Part shown: positions 21,031 to 28,848 of the stretch, piece by piece
Layout of the letters: every line of letters starts with the position of its first letter
Numbering within the stretch: position 1 is the stretch's first letter
Position numbers and translations under genes: made by a program
NCBI GenBank assembly: GCA_009731375.1
Contig: BJOX01000065.1
Span: 679,441 to 743,440 of the forward strand
DNA length: 64,000 nucleotides
Source: Paulinella micropora
Lineage: Eukaryota; Cercozoa; Imbricatea; Euglyphida
Direction: 5' to 3'
Notes under the pieces: model-generated
Told to the model about the DNA's origin: nothing
The model's database searches: none
Seen by the model: only the letters and a program-made list of their open reading frames with translations

Positions 21031-22283
21031 TCATTGATCTTCTAAGAAATTAACGATAACACTCACATTTCCTCCATTATTAACAGTGGATACAGACTTT
21101 TGTAAAAATGTTAGATTTTCACCAGGAGAAAGTTGTATGTCGTAAGTTCGCAGGTCAATAAGCTGGCTTGAAGTAGCATTAACATAAAGTTTAAGGATGA
21201 CATCCGTTATAGTGGCAACACCAACGGCAGTCGCAGCGGTATCCTTTGATACCATTGAAGTTTTGGTATCAATATCCGCAAAGTTCTCCGCCGTAAGTGT
21301 CCCAGTCGTTTTCACAATCCGCACTATATTAACTTTGCTGTCTTCGTTTGATATGCTCACGAGAGATGGATAAACAATTGAATAATTGGTCACACCATTA
21401 AAAGTTGTTTTATTTTTTATGCTAATAATTGGGCTTTCCGTCGTGCTCGCTGGCTCACTACCTTCCGCTTCGTTTGATATGCTTGAATTTATAGTGTTAG
21501 CGCCCTCAATAAACATACTACAACTGGCTGTTTTTAATATTTGATTAGCATTACCAGTTCCATAATTTCTAATACAAGCTGAAAAGGGTAGGGTCGTATT
21601 TGAAAGACTAACACCCACATTCGCATTAGCATACCTAATTTTATGAACCAGCTGAAATTCTCCACTTGATGGATTTTCTATGTAGAACCTTATAGCACCA
21701 AAGCCAAGATATTGAAATTTAATCTGGAATACATTCCCTTTGGTCCAGTCTAAGGCGGGCATAATTTTAGTTCCATCACAAGTGTCATTCCAGGTCGCTT
21801 GGGGAATAAGTGTCGGCACCCCACCTTTAACACTGGCGATATTCATACCAGTCGCTTTTATTTTGTAAAAATAGAAGCCATTAGTAAAATCACTTTCACC
21901 TATGCCGATATATGAATTGTAGTATTTCGTTTCATCAGTATTCCATAAAGCAGTAAATCGTGTTAGAACTCCCATACCTGTTCTGTATTTAATTCTTTTT
22001 TTACTCGTCAATACAGCATTCGCGGTCGTCTTCACATCTGTTTCAAGTTCGGCCATATTCGCATTAAATGAATGGTAGCATCAGTTTGAGCTAATGTCCA
22101 TATCCGTGTATTGATAGTGTATGGAAAAATCTCTTGTAATACTGGTGTTAATTGACCGACCAATGCTTCACCGAAAGCGGTTTTCATACTATTGGTTTCA
22201 ACATTGCCGTCATATCCGACTTTGACATTAATGAAGTCTCCGTCAGGGTCTTGTGCTATCAAATTTCGCTGATGAGTGGTCAT
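21031..22283 (-). pseudogene. virion surface/fibre-type protein, one frameshift
   Basis: The N-terminal part (22283-22032) contains NSMKTAFGEALVGQLTPVLQ and EIFPYTINTRIWT. This opening is common in surface or decoration proteins of algal viruses and marine phages. The rest (22056-21031, 341 residues) contains TGMGVLTRFTALWNT, beta-strand-rich sequence and no transmembrane segment. The two frames join near 22060 beside a T run, so a single-base indel separates them; the whole would be about 417 residues. Placed directly downstream of the major capsid gene and in the same direction, it is most likely a virion component. The exact position in the particle is unknown. Confidence 0.7.
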
Positions 22284-22291
22284 ACTAGTTT

Positions 22292-22297
22292 CTATAT
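22292..22297 (-). promoter_or_regulatory. ATATAG element of the surface-protein gene
   Basis: ATATAG, 8 nt before the ATG at 22283. Confidence 0.5.
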
Positions 22298-22331
22298 TAT
22301 CAAAAAAATAAATAATCTATCAAAATTAATT

Positions 22332-22360
22332 GTAAGTGCTTTTTTTCAAAAACCACTTAC
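22332..22360. terminator. hairpin downstream of the capsid gene
   Basis: GTAAGTG (22332-22338) pairs with CACTTAC (22354-22360). After one mismatch, five T pair with five A around a TTC loop. It lies about 35 nt beyond the capsid stop. Mimiviruses and Sputnik-type virophages use such hairpins as 3' processing signals; a like role here is inference. Only this one clear case was found. Confidence 0.4.
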
Positions 22361-22393
22361 GATCTCAAAAACCTATTACCTAACTGGTGGGGT

Positions 22394-23919
22394 TTAATTT
22401 CTAGTAATGATGCCGTTTCTGACATTTACTTCTTGCTGAGTTGCGACAAATGTGTAATGATTGGCCGCAATATTGGCAGTGGTAGCAATAAACTCCCATC
22501 GTCGCTCGGTGTCTAGACTTAATCCGCTGATTTCATTTTGGTCCTTGCTCCACAGTGGGCGAGTATTGTCAAAGCTATCGCACCAAACCCAGTTGTATTG
22601 ATAAACATTGCTATTCATCAAAGAAGAGCCTTCCAACTTCGGTTTAAGATACATATAGTCTTCTAGTTTTCCAGTTTGACAATCAACATTGAATTCTTGA
22701 AGTCGTGCTCCGTCTAGTGTAGTATAAAAAGTTTGGACCTTAGAACCGAGCAGGTTGCTATTGTCATAAGCAGTGTTCTTATTTTCGGTTGTGTTGAAAA
22801 CAGAGTGATAAATTTTCTTAATTCGCCGTCCGTGGCCTCTGTCAAATCTAAGTATAACATTTTGAGAAGTTGAAGCCACTCCGACGGTATTTTTATACAA
22901 ATAAGAATAATCAATGTTGAAGCTCATACCTTCGGGGCTCATAATCTTCTGTTGAATTGATTGAACGACATCGGGGTTAGTTTCAACAGCTAAGAACAGG
23001 CTGAGATTAGTAATAGTAACATTTGAATCAGCTACCGCAACAGTTCCACCACCAGTAGAAAGAGCATCATTGTTATAATAAAGATTTTGGGTGTCTGTTG
23101 CCAAACAATCCGCAAAGTCAAAATTTCTGGAAACATAATAGTTTTATCCAGAGCGAAAATAGTATTGTAAAGCATTCCAAGATTAATCTTAACATTAACA
23201 CTCGGGCTGGCATTGTTAATAGTTCCAGCTGAAAAATACTTAGCCTCATTAAAAGCAACATTAACGAACTTACTCGTGCCAGTCTCATTCGCAATAAGGG
23301 AATCATCGTGTCGGCGAGCATTTGTGGAGGGCTGTGACATCCAAGCCTTTAATGCTGCCTGAACCTGTGCCTTCGCAACATCAATAGCCGTATCAACTTG
23401 TGCTTGTGAATTTCCGCCAGCCGCCGAAGCGGTCAAGGCTGTTTGTAAGGCGGCCAACCTTGTAGCATCGCTAGCGGGTTGAAATGTAGTTGTAGCATTA
23501 AACTTTTGAAGCATACATCCAGCTCCATTTCCATTGTCGTGGTTTTCCAAAGCTAGTAAATCATCAATGGAGGTTTCGGGTTTCCAAATCATCTTAGTGA
23601 TATTTCCGACTTCGTTAATGTCGCACAGATAAACACCACCTCTCGTAATCAATTGAATCTGCCTAATTGGGGCTAGGCAATCCATAAAGCATTTATTGTA
23701 GTTCGCCGCCTTCGCATCTGGGGCATAATTAAAACTCAAAACAGAGCGAGCCAAGTTAAACGGGCGGCTGATAAGGTCAAAGTTGCTTTCCTGTCCTCCC
23801 GCGGTAGACACAGTGACAGTAATAGAACCCTCACGAGGGGTAAGCTTATTCAAGCGATAAGAAGCACTGATGTAGTCAGTCCTGCTAAAATCTAGTTCGC
23901 CTCCGTGTTGTGTGGGCAT
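22394..23919 (-). pseudogene. major capsid protein, one frameshift
   Basis: The front part (23919 to about 23100) begins MPTQHGGELDFSRTDYISAS and contains the ITVTVSTAGGQESNFDLISR and CLAPIRQIQLITRGGVYLCD stretches that resemble PLV major capsid proteins. The back part (23104-22394) contains NPDVVQSIQQ and QYNWVWCDSF and ends NVRNGIITRN. The frames change at about 23100 next to a short G run, consistent with one missing base. Total length of about 508 codons suits a double jelly-roll capsid protein forming pseudo-hexameric capsomers; the fold is inferred from family resemblance. It heads a leftward capsid pair with the penton gene 82 nt upstream. Confidence 0.85.
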
Positions 23920-24001
23920 TTTTGTGTAAACTTACGAACTCAAAAAACGATTTTTAAAAGGTCGCTATATATTTTAATATGAGAAAAAATAAAATAATTA
24001 A

Positions 24002-24817
24002 TTAACGGCTTTTTAACAAATTAAAAAATGATGTAAATAAATTAAAATGATTCGTCTCGCGGTAAATCAACAATGTCATTACAACACCCAATCCGTTTAG
24101 GTTAATTGGTTGGTCGTTTTCGTCAGTTAAGTAAAACCGATACACATCGCTTGAACTAGTAGATAACCGTTTACCATACTCCGACCCGCTTCCGTCGTAG
24201 ATAACAGAGCCGAACGGGATTTCATTAGCCGTGTATATTTCTTGGAGCACATGATTATCACCTTCCCCAACGAGGTCGCTTTGTAGATACAGTGTTTTTG
24301 CGCCAGTCAATATTATGACATTTGGAGACCTCAGTGTATTATTAGCAAAGAAATAAGTAGAGGACCGCTCAAACCCCATAATTTCGTGTATACGAGTTTC
24401 GTCATCAAACACAAACCGCGGTTGAATGTTAATGGGACTGTTCGCTACGGTGAATGTTAGCTTTCCGTCTTCGGGGTCAGTGTTGGTGTTGTTGCTTGTT
24501 ATTGTGTATGTGTAGTCGTTGGGGCTTTCTGCGGTTAGCACCTCGGCCAGCTTATTTTTTAAGTTGTTCATCGTGTAGTTGCATTCTGGTATCGTAATCA
24601 GAGCCTCAAATCCATCTTCACTCAGAGTAAAAGTATTATAAGGACTTGTCACAGAGTAATACGACTTCGGCACATAGATATGTAAAATTTTACAGTGTGT
24701 TGGATTATCTAGCGATTTCATATCAATAGAGTGAGTGAAATCACTGTCCGTGCCGTTTATCCTATTTTTGCTGTTGACATAGTAAATGTTGCTACTTCGC
24801 CCGCCTCTATATTCCAT
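24002..24817 (-). CDS. minor capsid (penton) protein
   Basis: The intact 271-residue product has the layout of PLV/Polinton minor capsid proteins: an opening with IYYVNSKNRINGTDSDFTHS, then HIYVPKSYYSVTSPYNTFTL, then EALITIPECNYTMNNLKNKL and, near residue 145, IHEIMGFE. These proteins adopt a single jelly roll and fill the fivefold vertices of the capsid. The start at 24817 is preceded after 2 nt by a 24-nt leader that is identical to one before the gene at 26605. The gene lies upstream of the major capsid gene in the same direction. Confidence 0.85.
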   Translation of the reverse strand: MEYRGGRSSNIYYVNSKNRINGTDSDFTHSIDMKSLDNPTHCKILHIYVPKSYYSVTSPYNTFTLSEDGFEALITIPECNYTMNNLKNKLAEVLTAESPNDYTYTITSNNTNTDPEDGKLTFTVANSPINIQPRFVFDDETRIHEIMGFERSSTYFFANNTLRSPNVIILTGAKTLYLQSDLVGEGDNHVLQEIYTANEIPFGSVIYDGSGSEYGKRLSTSSSDVYRFYLTDENDQPINLNGLGVVMTLLIYRETNHFNLFTSFFNLLKSR

Positions 24818-24819
24818 CG

Positions 24820-24843
24820 CAGAGACTTCGCCTCCGCACCTCC
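24820..24843 (-). promoter_or_regulatory. 24-nt leader motif, copy 1
   Basis: Reads GGAGGTGCGGAGGCGAAGTC then TCTG on the minus strand, ending 2 nt before the penton ATG. An identical copy is at 26609-26632. It is GC-rich in an AT-rich virus, so chance identity is unlikely. Confidence 0.6.
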
Positions 24844-24927
24844 AAGTATATTATATATTCTAAAATATATTTTTATTTTACTGGCGGGGGCGTAGGGGGA
24901 GCAGGCCCCCACTAAATNNNNNNNNNN

Positions 24928-25010
24928 TTTAGTTTGTTTATTTCGTCGCTGGCTACCGTGCCGATATACCATTCGTGCTTTTTCATAATGTTGTCTATTT
25001 CGTCCGTCAT
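24928..25010 (-). CDS. start of a small protein, cut by an assembly gap
   Basis: An ATG at 25010 opens a frame of ordinary composition (MTDEIDNIMKKHEWYIGTVA) that runs into the 10-N gap at 24918-24927. It follows the Pro-rich protein gene by 9 nt on the same strand. The C-terminal part is missing or unresolved. I do not recognise the family. Confidence 0.5.
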
Positions 25011-25019
25011 CAATCCTCG

Positions 25020-26240
25020 CTAGGGGCCTCCTCCCACGATTTCGGGTGTTTTGTCGGCGGTGATTTCGGGTGCTTGTGTCTGCGGTGATTCGGGTGTTGT
25101 GTCGGGCGTGGGTTCGGTATTGGTTTCAGGTGTGGTGTCGGGTATTGTTGTTGGTGATGTGTCGGCGATGGTTTCGGTGGTGGTTTCGGGTGCTGGCTGT
25201 GGAACTTCCTCGGTTGGTTCAATACCGAGAGTATTTGAAACTTGATTTTTAATGTTTGGGTCGCTTCTCATTTCATTTACTAAGTTATTTACATAATCCT
25301 TCTTCTTCATTTTTTTCCTGTATTTACCCTTCTTTAAATATTTCTTAATTGTTGCTATCGTTAAAAGTTTGTGTATTAATTCCTCCATCGTTTTTGCCCC
25401 AGCACCAGCTTGGTTTATTCCCAAATAATCAGCGAGTTTCTTTCTCATTTCATTCTGGTCTATTCCTAAATCAATACCTTCATCTACTATAACTTGTGCC
25501 ATACCAGCTGTCGTGTGTTTTTCTTTAACTTTTTTGGGTGGTGGTTTGCCCCGAGCTTTCATTTCTTTTTCCAAAGCAGGGCCCAAAGTTTTGGGTATGT
25601 CCAATTTCGGATACTTGTAATCATTTCTTAAACCTGCGGATATGTATGATATTTTATCTTTAATTTCAAAGTGTTTCGCTTTGGCCTCCGCTAGTTTTTT
25701 TTCTTGTTCTAATTCTTTTTTGTATTGTTCAGCCAGTTCTTTCTGCTCATCTGCTGATTGGGCATCGGCTATCGCTTTCTCTATTCCTGTGCCAAGTTTG
25801 ATAAATTCTGTTTTGCTCAAACTTTTAATAAATTTAGTTGTAAAGCCCGCTTTCTTCATTAATTCAATGTATTTTTCTTTTAATTCCTTTTCAGCCTTTT
25901 TCTCTTCTTTTGTTTTCAATGGCATCTGCTTTTCTTCTGGTGCTTGTGGTGCTTGTGGTGGTGCTTGGGGTGCTTGTGGTGCTTGTGGTGGGCCTAGTTG
26001 TGGTGCTTGTGGTGGTCCTAGTTGTGGTGCTTGTGGTGGTCCTAGTTGTGGTGCTTGTGGTGGTGCTCGTGGTGGTGCTTGTATGTATTGAGGTTGGAAC
26101 TGGGGTGGCGGTAATAACATTAAATTATTTTTTCTATCTTGTTCAAATTTTACATCCTCTATAAGTTTTTGCTCTCTGTTCGCCTCCCTTATTAATTCTT
26201 CTTGTCTTTCCTTCATTTCCGCATTCTCCTTCCTCTCCAT
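25020..26240 (-). CDS. proline-rich coiled-coil protein, probable virion or DNA-associated
   Basis: From the first ATG in frame the product is 406 residues. Residues 1-40 are a charged helix; about 55-95 hold tandem PPQAPQLG and PQAPQAP repeats; 100-180 are Lys/Glu-rich coiled coil. A conserved-looking part around 235-330 contains TTAGMAQVIVDEGIDLG. The tail is low-complexity Thr/Pro/Glu. Coding-like charged sequence continues upstream past the ATG to about 26400, in another frame beyond an A run near 26320, so the true N-terminus may be longer. Placed between capsid and ATPase genes. Function unknown; a scaffold or core role is only a guess. Confidence 0.6.
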   Translation of the reverse strand: MERKENAEMKERQEELIREANREQKLIEDVKFEQDRKNNLMLLPPPQFQPQYIQAPPRAPPQAPQLGPPQAPQLGPPQAPQLGPPQAPQAPQAPPQAPQAPEEKQMPLKTKEEKKAEKELKEKYIELMKKAGFTTKFIKSLSKTEFIKLGTGIEKAIADAQSADEQKELAEQYKKELEQEKKLAEAKAKHFEIKDKISYISAGLRNDYKYPKLDIPKTLGPALEKEMKARGKPPPKKVKEKHTTAGMAQVIVDEGIDLGIDQNEMRKKLADYLGINQAGAGAKTMEELIHKLLTIATIKKYLKKGKYRKKMKKKDYVNNLVNEMRSDPNIKNQVSNTLGIEPTEEVPQPAPETTTETIADTSPTTIPDTTPETNTEPTPDTTPESPQTQAPEITADKTPEIVGGGP

Positions 26241-26356
26241 TCTTTTCTTCTCATCTTCCGCCCGTTCTCTTAACTTCTTTTCCTTTTCCTCCTGCTCGTG
26301 TATTAGTTCATATTTTTTTCAGCAGGTTGTTTTGTATCTGGTTGCGGTTCTCGTGT

Positions 26357-26605
26357 TCAAGGCGATTGAATTCGGACTTGAACAATTCGCTCTTTTGTCT
26401 TTCGTGTTTTCTTCGTTTTATTGTCCCCTTTCATATATTTCAGAAACAGTTTAACGATTTGAAGTGTTGAAAGGTCATTCGTTTTCTCGCCAAAGTTGAG
26501 ATATGCTCGTTTGCCTTTTACTTTAATATATGGCCGACCATCTTTGGTTCTGTATATCCTTGGCGGTCGTTGTTTTCGCACACCTCCACGAGTTTTGGTC
26601 TTCAT
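26357..26605 (-). CDS. small basic protein
   Basis: I place the start at 26605 (82 residues, MKTKTRGGVRKQRPPRIYRT) because it lies 3 nt after the 24-nt leader, just as in the penton gene. An in-frame ATG at 26647 would add 14 residues read through that leader. The product is strongly basic (many Lys and Arg) with a central DGRPYIKVKGKRAYLNFG hairpin-like part. DNA or RNA binding is possible. No family is recognised. Its 3' end overlaps possible N-terminal coding of the next gene. Confidence 0.6.
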   Translation of the reverse strand: MKTKTRGGVRKQRPPRIYRTKDGRPYIKVKGKRAYLNFGEKTNDLSTLQIVKLFLKYMKGDNKTKKTRKTKERIVQVRIQSP

Positions 26606-26608
26606 ATA

Positions 26609-26632
26609 CAGAGACTTCGCCTCCGCACCTCC
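26609..26632 (-). promoter_or_regulatory. 24-nt leader motif, copy 2
   Basis: Identical to 24820-24843, ending 3 nt before the ATG at 26605. The reading frame relative to the start differs from copy 1, so it acts as nucleic acid rather than as a shared peptide. Confidence 0.6.
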
Positions 26633-26708
26633 GTTTTTGGTGTTCATATATTATTAGTAAAAAAAATAATACAAGATTTAGTTTAATACAGAACCACAAT
26701 GGAGGGGG

Positions 26709-27014
26709 TTAACGAAACTTAACGGCTCCTCCTCGTTGCTTGCCGTATCCTTGCTTAGCCGCAGCCTTCGCTACACGGTCCGCATAAGGCACTCCGACAT
26801 CGCTCAGAAAAGTAGCACCCCTTGAAATCAATTGGTTCTTCTTGATAAACCTATTAGCATCCACTATCGTTTTTCCGACCTTCGCCCAATTCACTTTTCC
26901 TCCTGTTTTTTTCTTTTTTCCCTTCTTCTTTCGTCCTCCTGCTTGTGGCATTGAAGGATTGTAGCTGATATTGTATCCCGATGGTTGTGAAATAATCACT
27001 GGTGATGTTGGCAT
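26709..27014 (-). CDS. small basic Gly/Lys-rich protein
   Basis: The 101-residue product has a mobile N-terminus, a basic patch GGRKKKGKKKKTGGKVNWAK near residues 26-45, and a C-terminal helix pair with FLSDVGVPYADRVAKAAAKQ, ending GGAVKFR. Small basic proteins of this build are frequent in PLVs and virophages beside the ATPase gene and may condense DNA or line the capsid; that is inference. ATATATAG directly abuts the start codon. Intact. Confidence 0.65.
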   Translation of the reverse strand: MPTSPVIISQPSGYNISYNPSMPQAGGRKKKGKKKKTGGKVNWAKVGKTIVDANRFIKKNQLISRGATFLSDVGVPYADRVAKAAAKQGYGKQRGGAVKFR

Positions 27015-27020
27015 CTATAT
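27015..27020 (-). promoter_or_regulatory. ATATAG element of the small basic protein gene
   Basis: ATATAG with no spacer before the ATG at 27014. Confidence 0.5.
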
Positions 27021-27050
27021 ATAGTTCTGAAAAAATAAATAATAATAAAA

Positions 27051-27881
27051 TTACTTTAAACGAATATTGAAATTCTGCCTCAGTTCGTCCGATACCGCAT
27101 CAACATACAAAAAGTTAAACCGTTCCTTGGTCGCCTCGTGGTATTTTTCAATGAAGTATTCAAGGTCGTAGCCGAGGTCCAGATGTTTATACACGAGTTC
27201 CATCTTATCCACACTCTGACCTGGAAAAATAAGAAGGTAGTCCAGCTGTTTAATCGCCTCAGGCTTCATGTCGTTAAGATACTGCGAGCTCATAATCACC
27301 TTACTTTTATAATGCCTATTTTTTTTAAGTAGGTCGCTCACAGACTTATCCCTCAACGAGCTACCCAAATCATCTAACACGAAAACAACTTCTGGTGTTA
27401 TGTATTTGCTCGGTCTTTCTGTTGGTGCTTGTCCCTGCTTCTTCTTTTCTTCTTTACCAAAATAAAGAAACTTTGGCTTCGGTTCTTCTTTCTCGTCTTG
27501 AACAATCTCGCCTTCTTCTTGCTCCTCGTCGGGTTTATTGAGCTTGTCCAATTCGTAATCAATCACACTGTATCCATCCGTTTTCAAATATGTGTATATC
27601 GCCATTGGGTTTCCCTTCTTCTTGAAGTGCTTAACCATTTCTTTGTAAATGTGGTCCTTGTGTATTGTGCTGGCAATAATAACAATACGGGTCTTTTTGT
27701 CTGTCGTTCGTTTCAGGATTTCGAACAGTGCGGTCGTCTTACCACTCTTCTTGCGAGCGAGAAGAAAAATATTGGCATACGGTTCATCAAATAACTTATA
27801 TCCTTTTGCCAACTTGTCGCCGTCTCCGTTTTGCTTGACTGGTCTAACTCGTACTAATACTATATCATTAATTTTCTCCAT
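27051..27881 (-). CDS. FtsK/HerA-type genome-packaging ATPase
   Basis: Pumps viral DNA into the capsid. The 276-residue product has Walker A ARKKSGKTTALFEI near residue 42, followed by RIVIIASTIHKD, and Walker B EVVFVLDDLGSS near residue 168. A sensor-like KVIMSSQYLNDM follows near residue 193. A charged insert of about 50 residues (Glu/Lys/Pro-rich) sits between the two halves. Length matches packaging ATPases of PLVs, Polintons and virophages. Intact; ATATAG lies 5 nt before the start. It is followed at 37 nt by the small basic protein gene in the same direction. Confidence 0.9.
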   Translation of the reverse strand: MEKINDIVLVRVRPVKQNGDGDKLAKGYKLFDEPYANIFLLARKKSGKTTALFEILKRTTDKKTRIVIIASTIHKDHIYKEMVKHFKKKGNPMAIYTYLKTDGYSVIDYELDKLNKPDEEQEEGEIVQDEKEEPKPKFLYFGKEEKKKQGQAPTERPSKYITPEVVFVLDDLGSSLRDKSVSDLLKKNRHYKSKVIMSSQYLNDMKPEAIKQLDYLLIFPGQSVDKMELVYKHLDLGYDLEYFIEKYHEATKERFNFLYVDAVSDELRQNFNIRLK

Positions 27882-27886
27882 AGTTG

Positions 27887-27892
27887 CTATAT
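27887..27892 (-). promoter_or_regulatory. ATATAG element of the packaging ATPase gene
   Basis: ATATAG with a 5-nt spacer to the ATG at 27881. Confidence 0.5.
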
Positions 27893-27897
27893 TTTCT

Positions 27898-28302
27898 TCA
27901 AGCCAAAAATTCTAAACAAATAACAATTCTTCCAGCTAGTTGGTCAGTCTCAATACTGCCATTGTCCGTTTTAAGCACTCTAAAACTATATTGTCCGTCG
28001 GTCCAATTAATAATCCCCAAGTTGTAGCTAAGATCGGAAATGTTTGCGGTGTTGCTATCAGCGAATGTGCCAATGATTCCAATTCGGTCCATATGAAGAA
28101 TTTTTGTTTTCGTTTCAGTCATATCATTCATATAGTGGATATACTTAACATTCATTCTAGTTGGGGTAAAGTTCAATTTAATGGTTTTGTCAAATGTTTT
28201 GCTACCATTAACACCGCCTGGAAAATCATTACTTAGAAAAATAATCTTTTGGAATTTATAGTCTGCCATCCTCCAAGTTTTGATGTCTATATTACTGCTC
28301 AT
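27898..28302 (-). CDS. uncharacterised probable virion protein
   Basis: The intact 134-residue product is mostly beta-strand-like, with no membrane segment or motif I know (contains SNDFPGGVNGSKTFDKTIKL and RMNVKYIHYMNDMTETKTKI). It lies in the structural block, same strand as the ATPase and 16 nt upstream of it. An AT-rich leader precedes the start. A structural role is inferred from context only. Confidence 0.6.
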   Translation of the reverse strand: MSSNIDIKTWRMADYKFQKIIFLSNDFPGGVNGSKTFDKTIKLNFTPTRMNVKYIHYMNDMTETKTKILHMDRIGIIGTFADSNTANISDLSYNLGIINWTDGQYSFRVLKTDNGSIETDQLAGRIVICLEFLA

Positions 28303-28370
28303 AAACTTTTTATTAATTAATATATCTGCTCGGACCGCTTGTGATTTCTATTCGCGGGTTAGTGATAAAA

Positions 28371-28521
28371 AAATGAAAGTTGTGTTTATTGTATCCAAAA
28401 GGGATGTGTGTATAAGCCGATGAGCGATTGGTGTGTTAGTTTTGATGAAGCTAAACCTTTAATTTGCTCAAATGATGCTTCGTGGTATAAAATCTATTCG
28501 TTTGAATGTTCACTTCTTTGA
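28371..28521 (+). CDS. possible cysteine-rich small protein, frameshifted
   Basis: An ATG at 28371 and, after a one-base slip near 28380, a frame rich in Cys with a CVYC pair and ending SFECSLL. It would give about 50 residues, perhaps a small zinc-binding protein. It occupies the only gap over 200 nt in this part of the virus and overlaps the end of the opposite gene by 12 nt. Weakly supported. Confidence 0.3.
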
Positions 28522-28848
28522 ACTAGAAGGTGATGGAAGGCATATTTCAATCAATAGTGTTAAAATTCCTACATAAGTGTTGGCTGTCTCGCACGGTAAG
28601 TTCTTTTCAGACAGCCTCACGATACAAAGGGTGATTATGGCGATAATGATACCCATTTGAAATAAGTATTTAATAAGTCGGCTGTCAGTTTTTCGCTTTG
28701 TCAAACAGCAATCCCAGCTGTCCTCGTATTTGTGGTCTAATTTTTTTTCTTCCTGCTTAATTTGGACATCTAGCACACGGTTCTTCAACTCTGGTGTGAG
28801 GTCTTCCGTCTCTATGATTGGTGGTGGCGGATGTAATCTAGGCGGCAT
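28510..28848 (-). CDS. small membrane protein
   Basis: The 112-residue product has a Pro-rich start (MPPRLHPPPP), a charged middle and two hydrophobic segments: FQMGIIIAIITLCIVRL near residues 68-84 and TYVGILTLLIEICLP near 91-105. It probably spans a membrane twice with a short Ser/Lys tail. The start overlaps the end of the fibre gene by 11 nt, suggesting joint expression. No family is recognised. Could act in an internal membrane or at host exit. Confidence 0.6.
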   Translation of the reverse strand: MPPRLHPPPPIIETEDLTPELKNRVLDVQIKQEEKKLDHKYEDSWDCCLTKRKTDSRLIKYLFQMGIIIAIITLCIVRLSEKNLPCETANTYVGILTLLIEICLPSPSSSKK

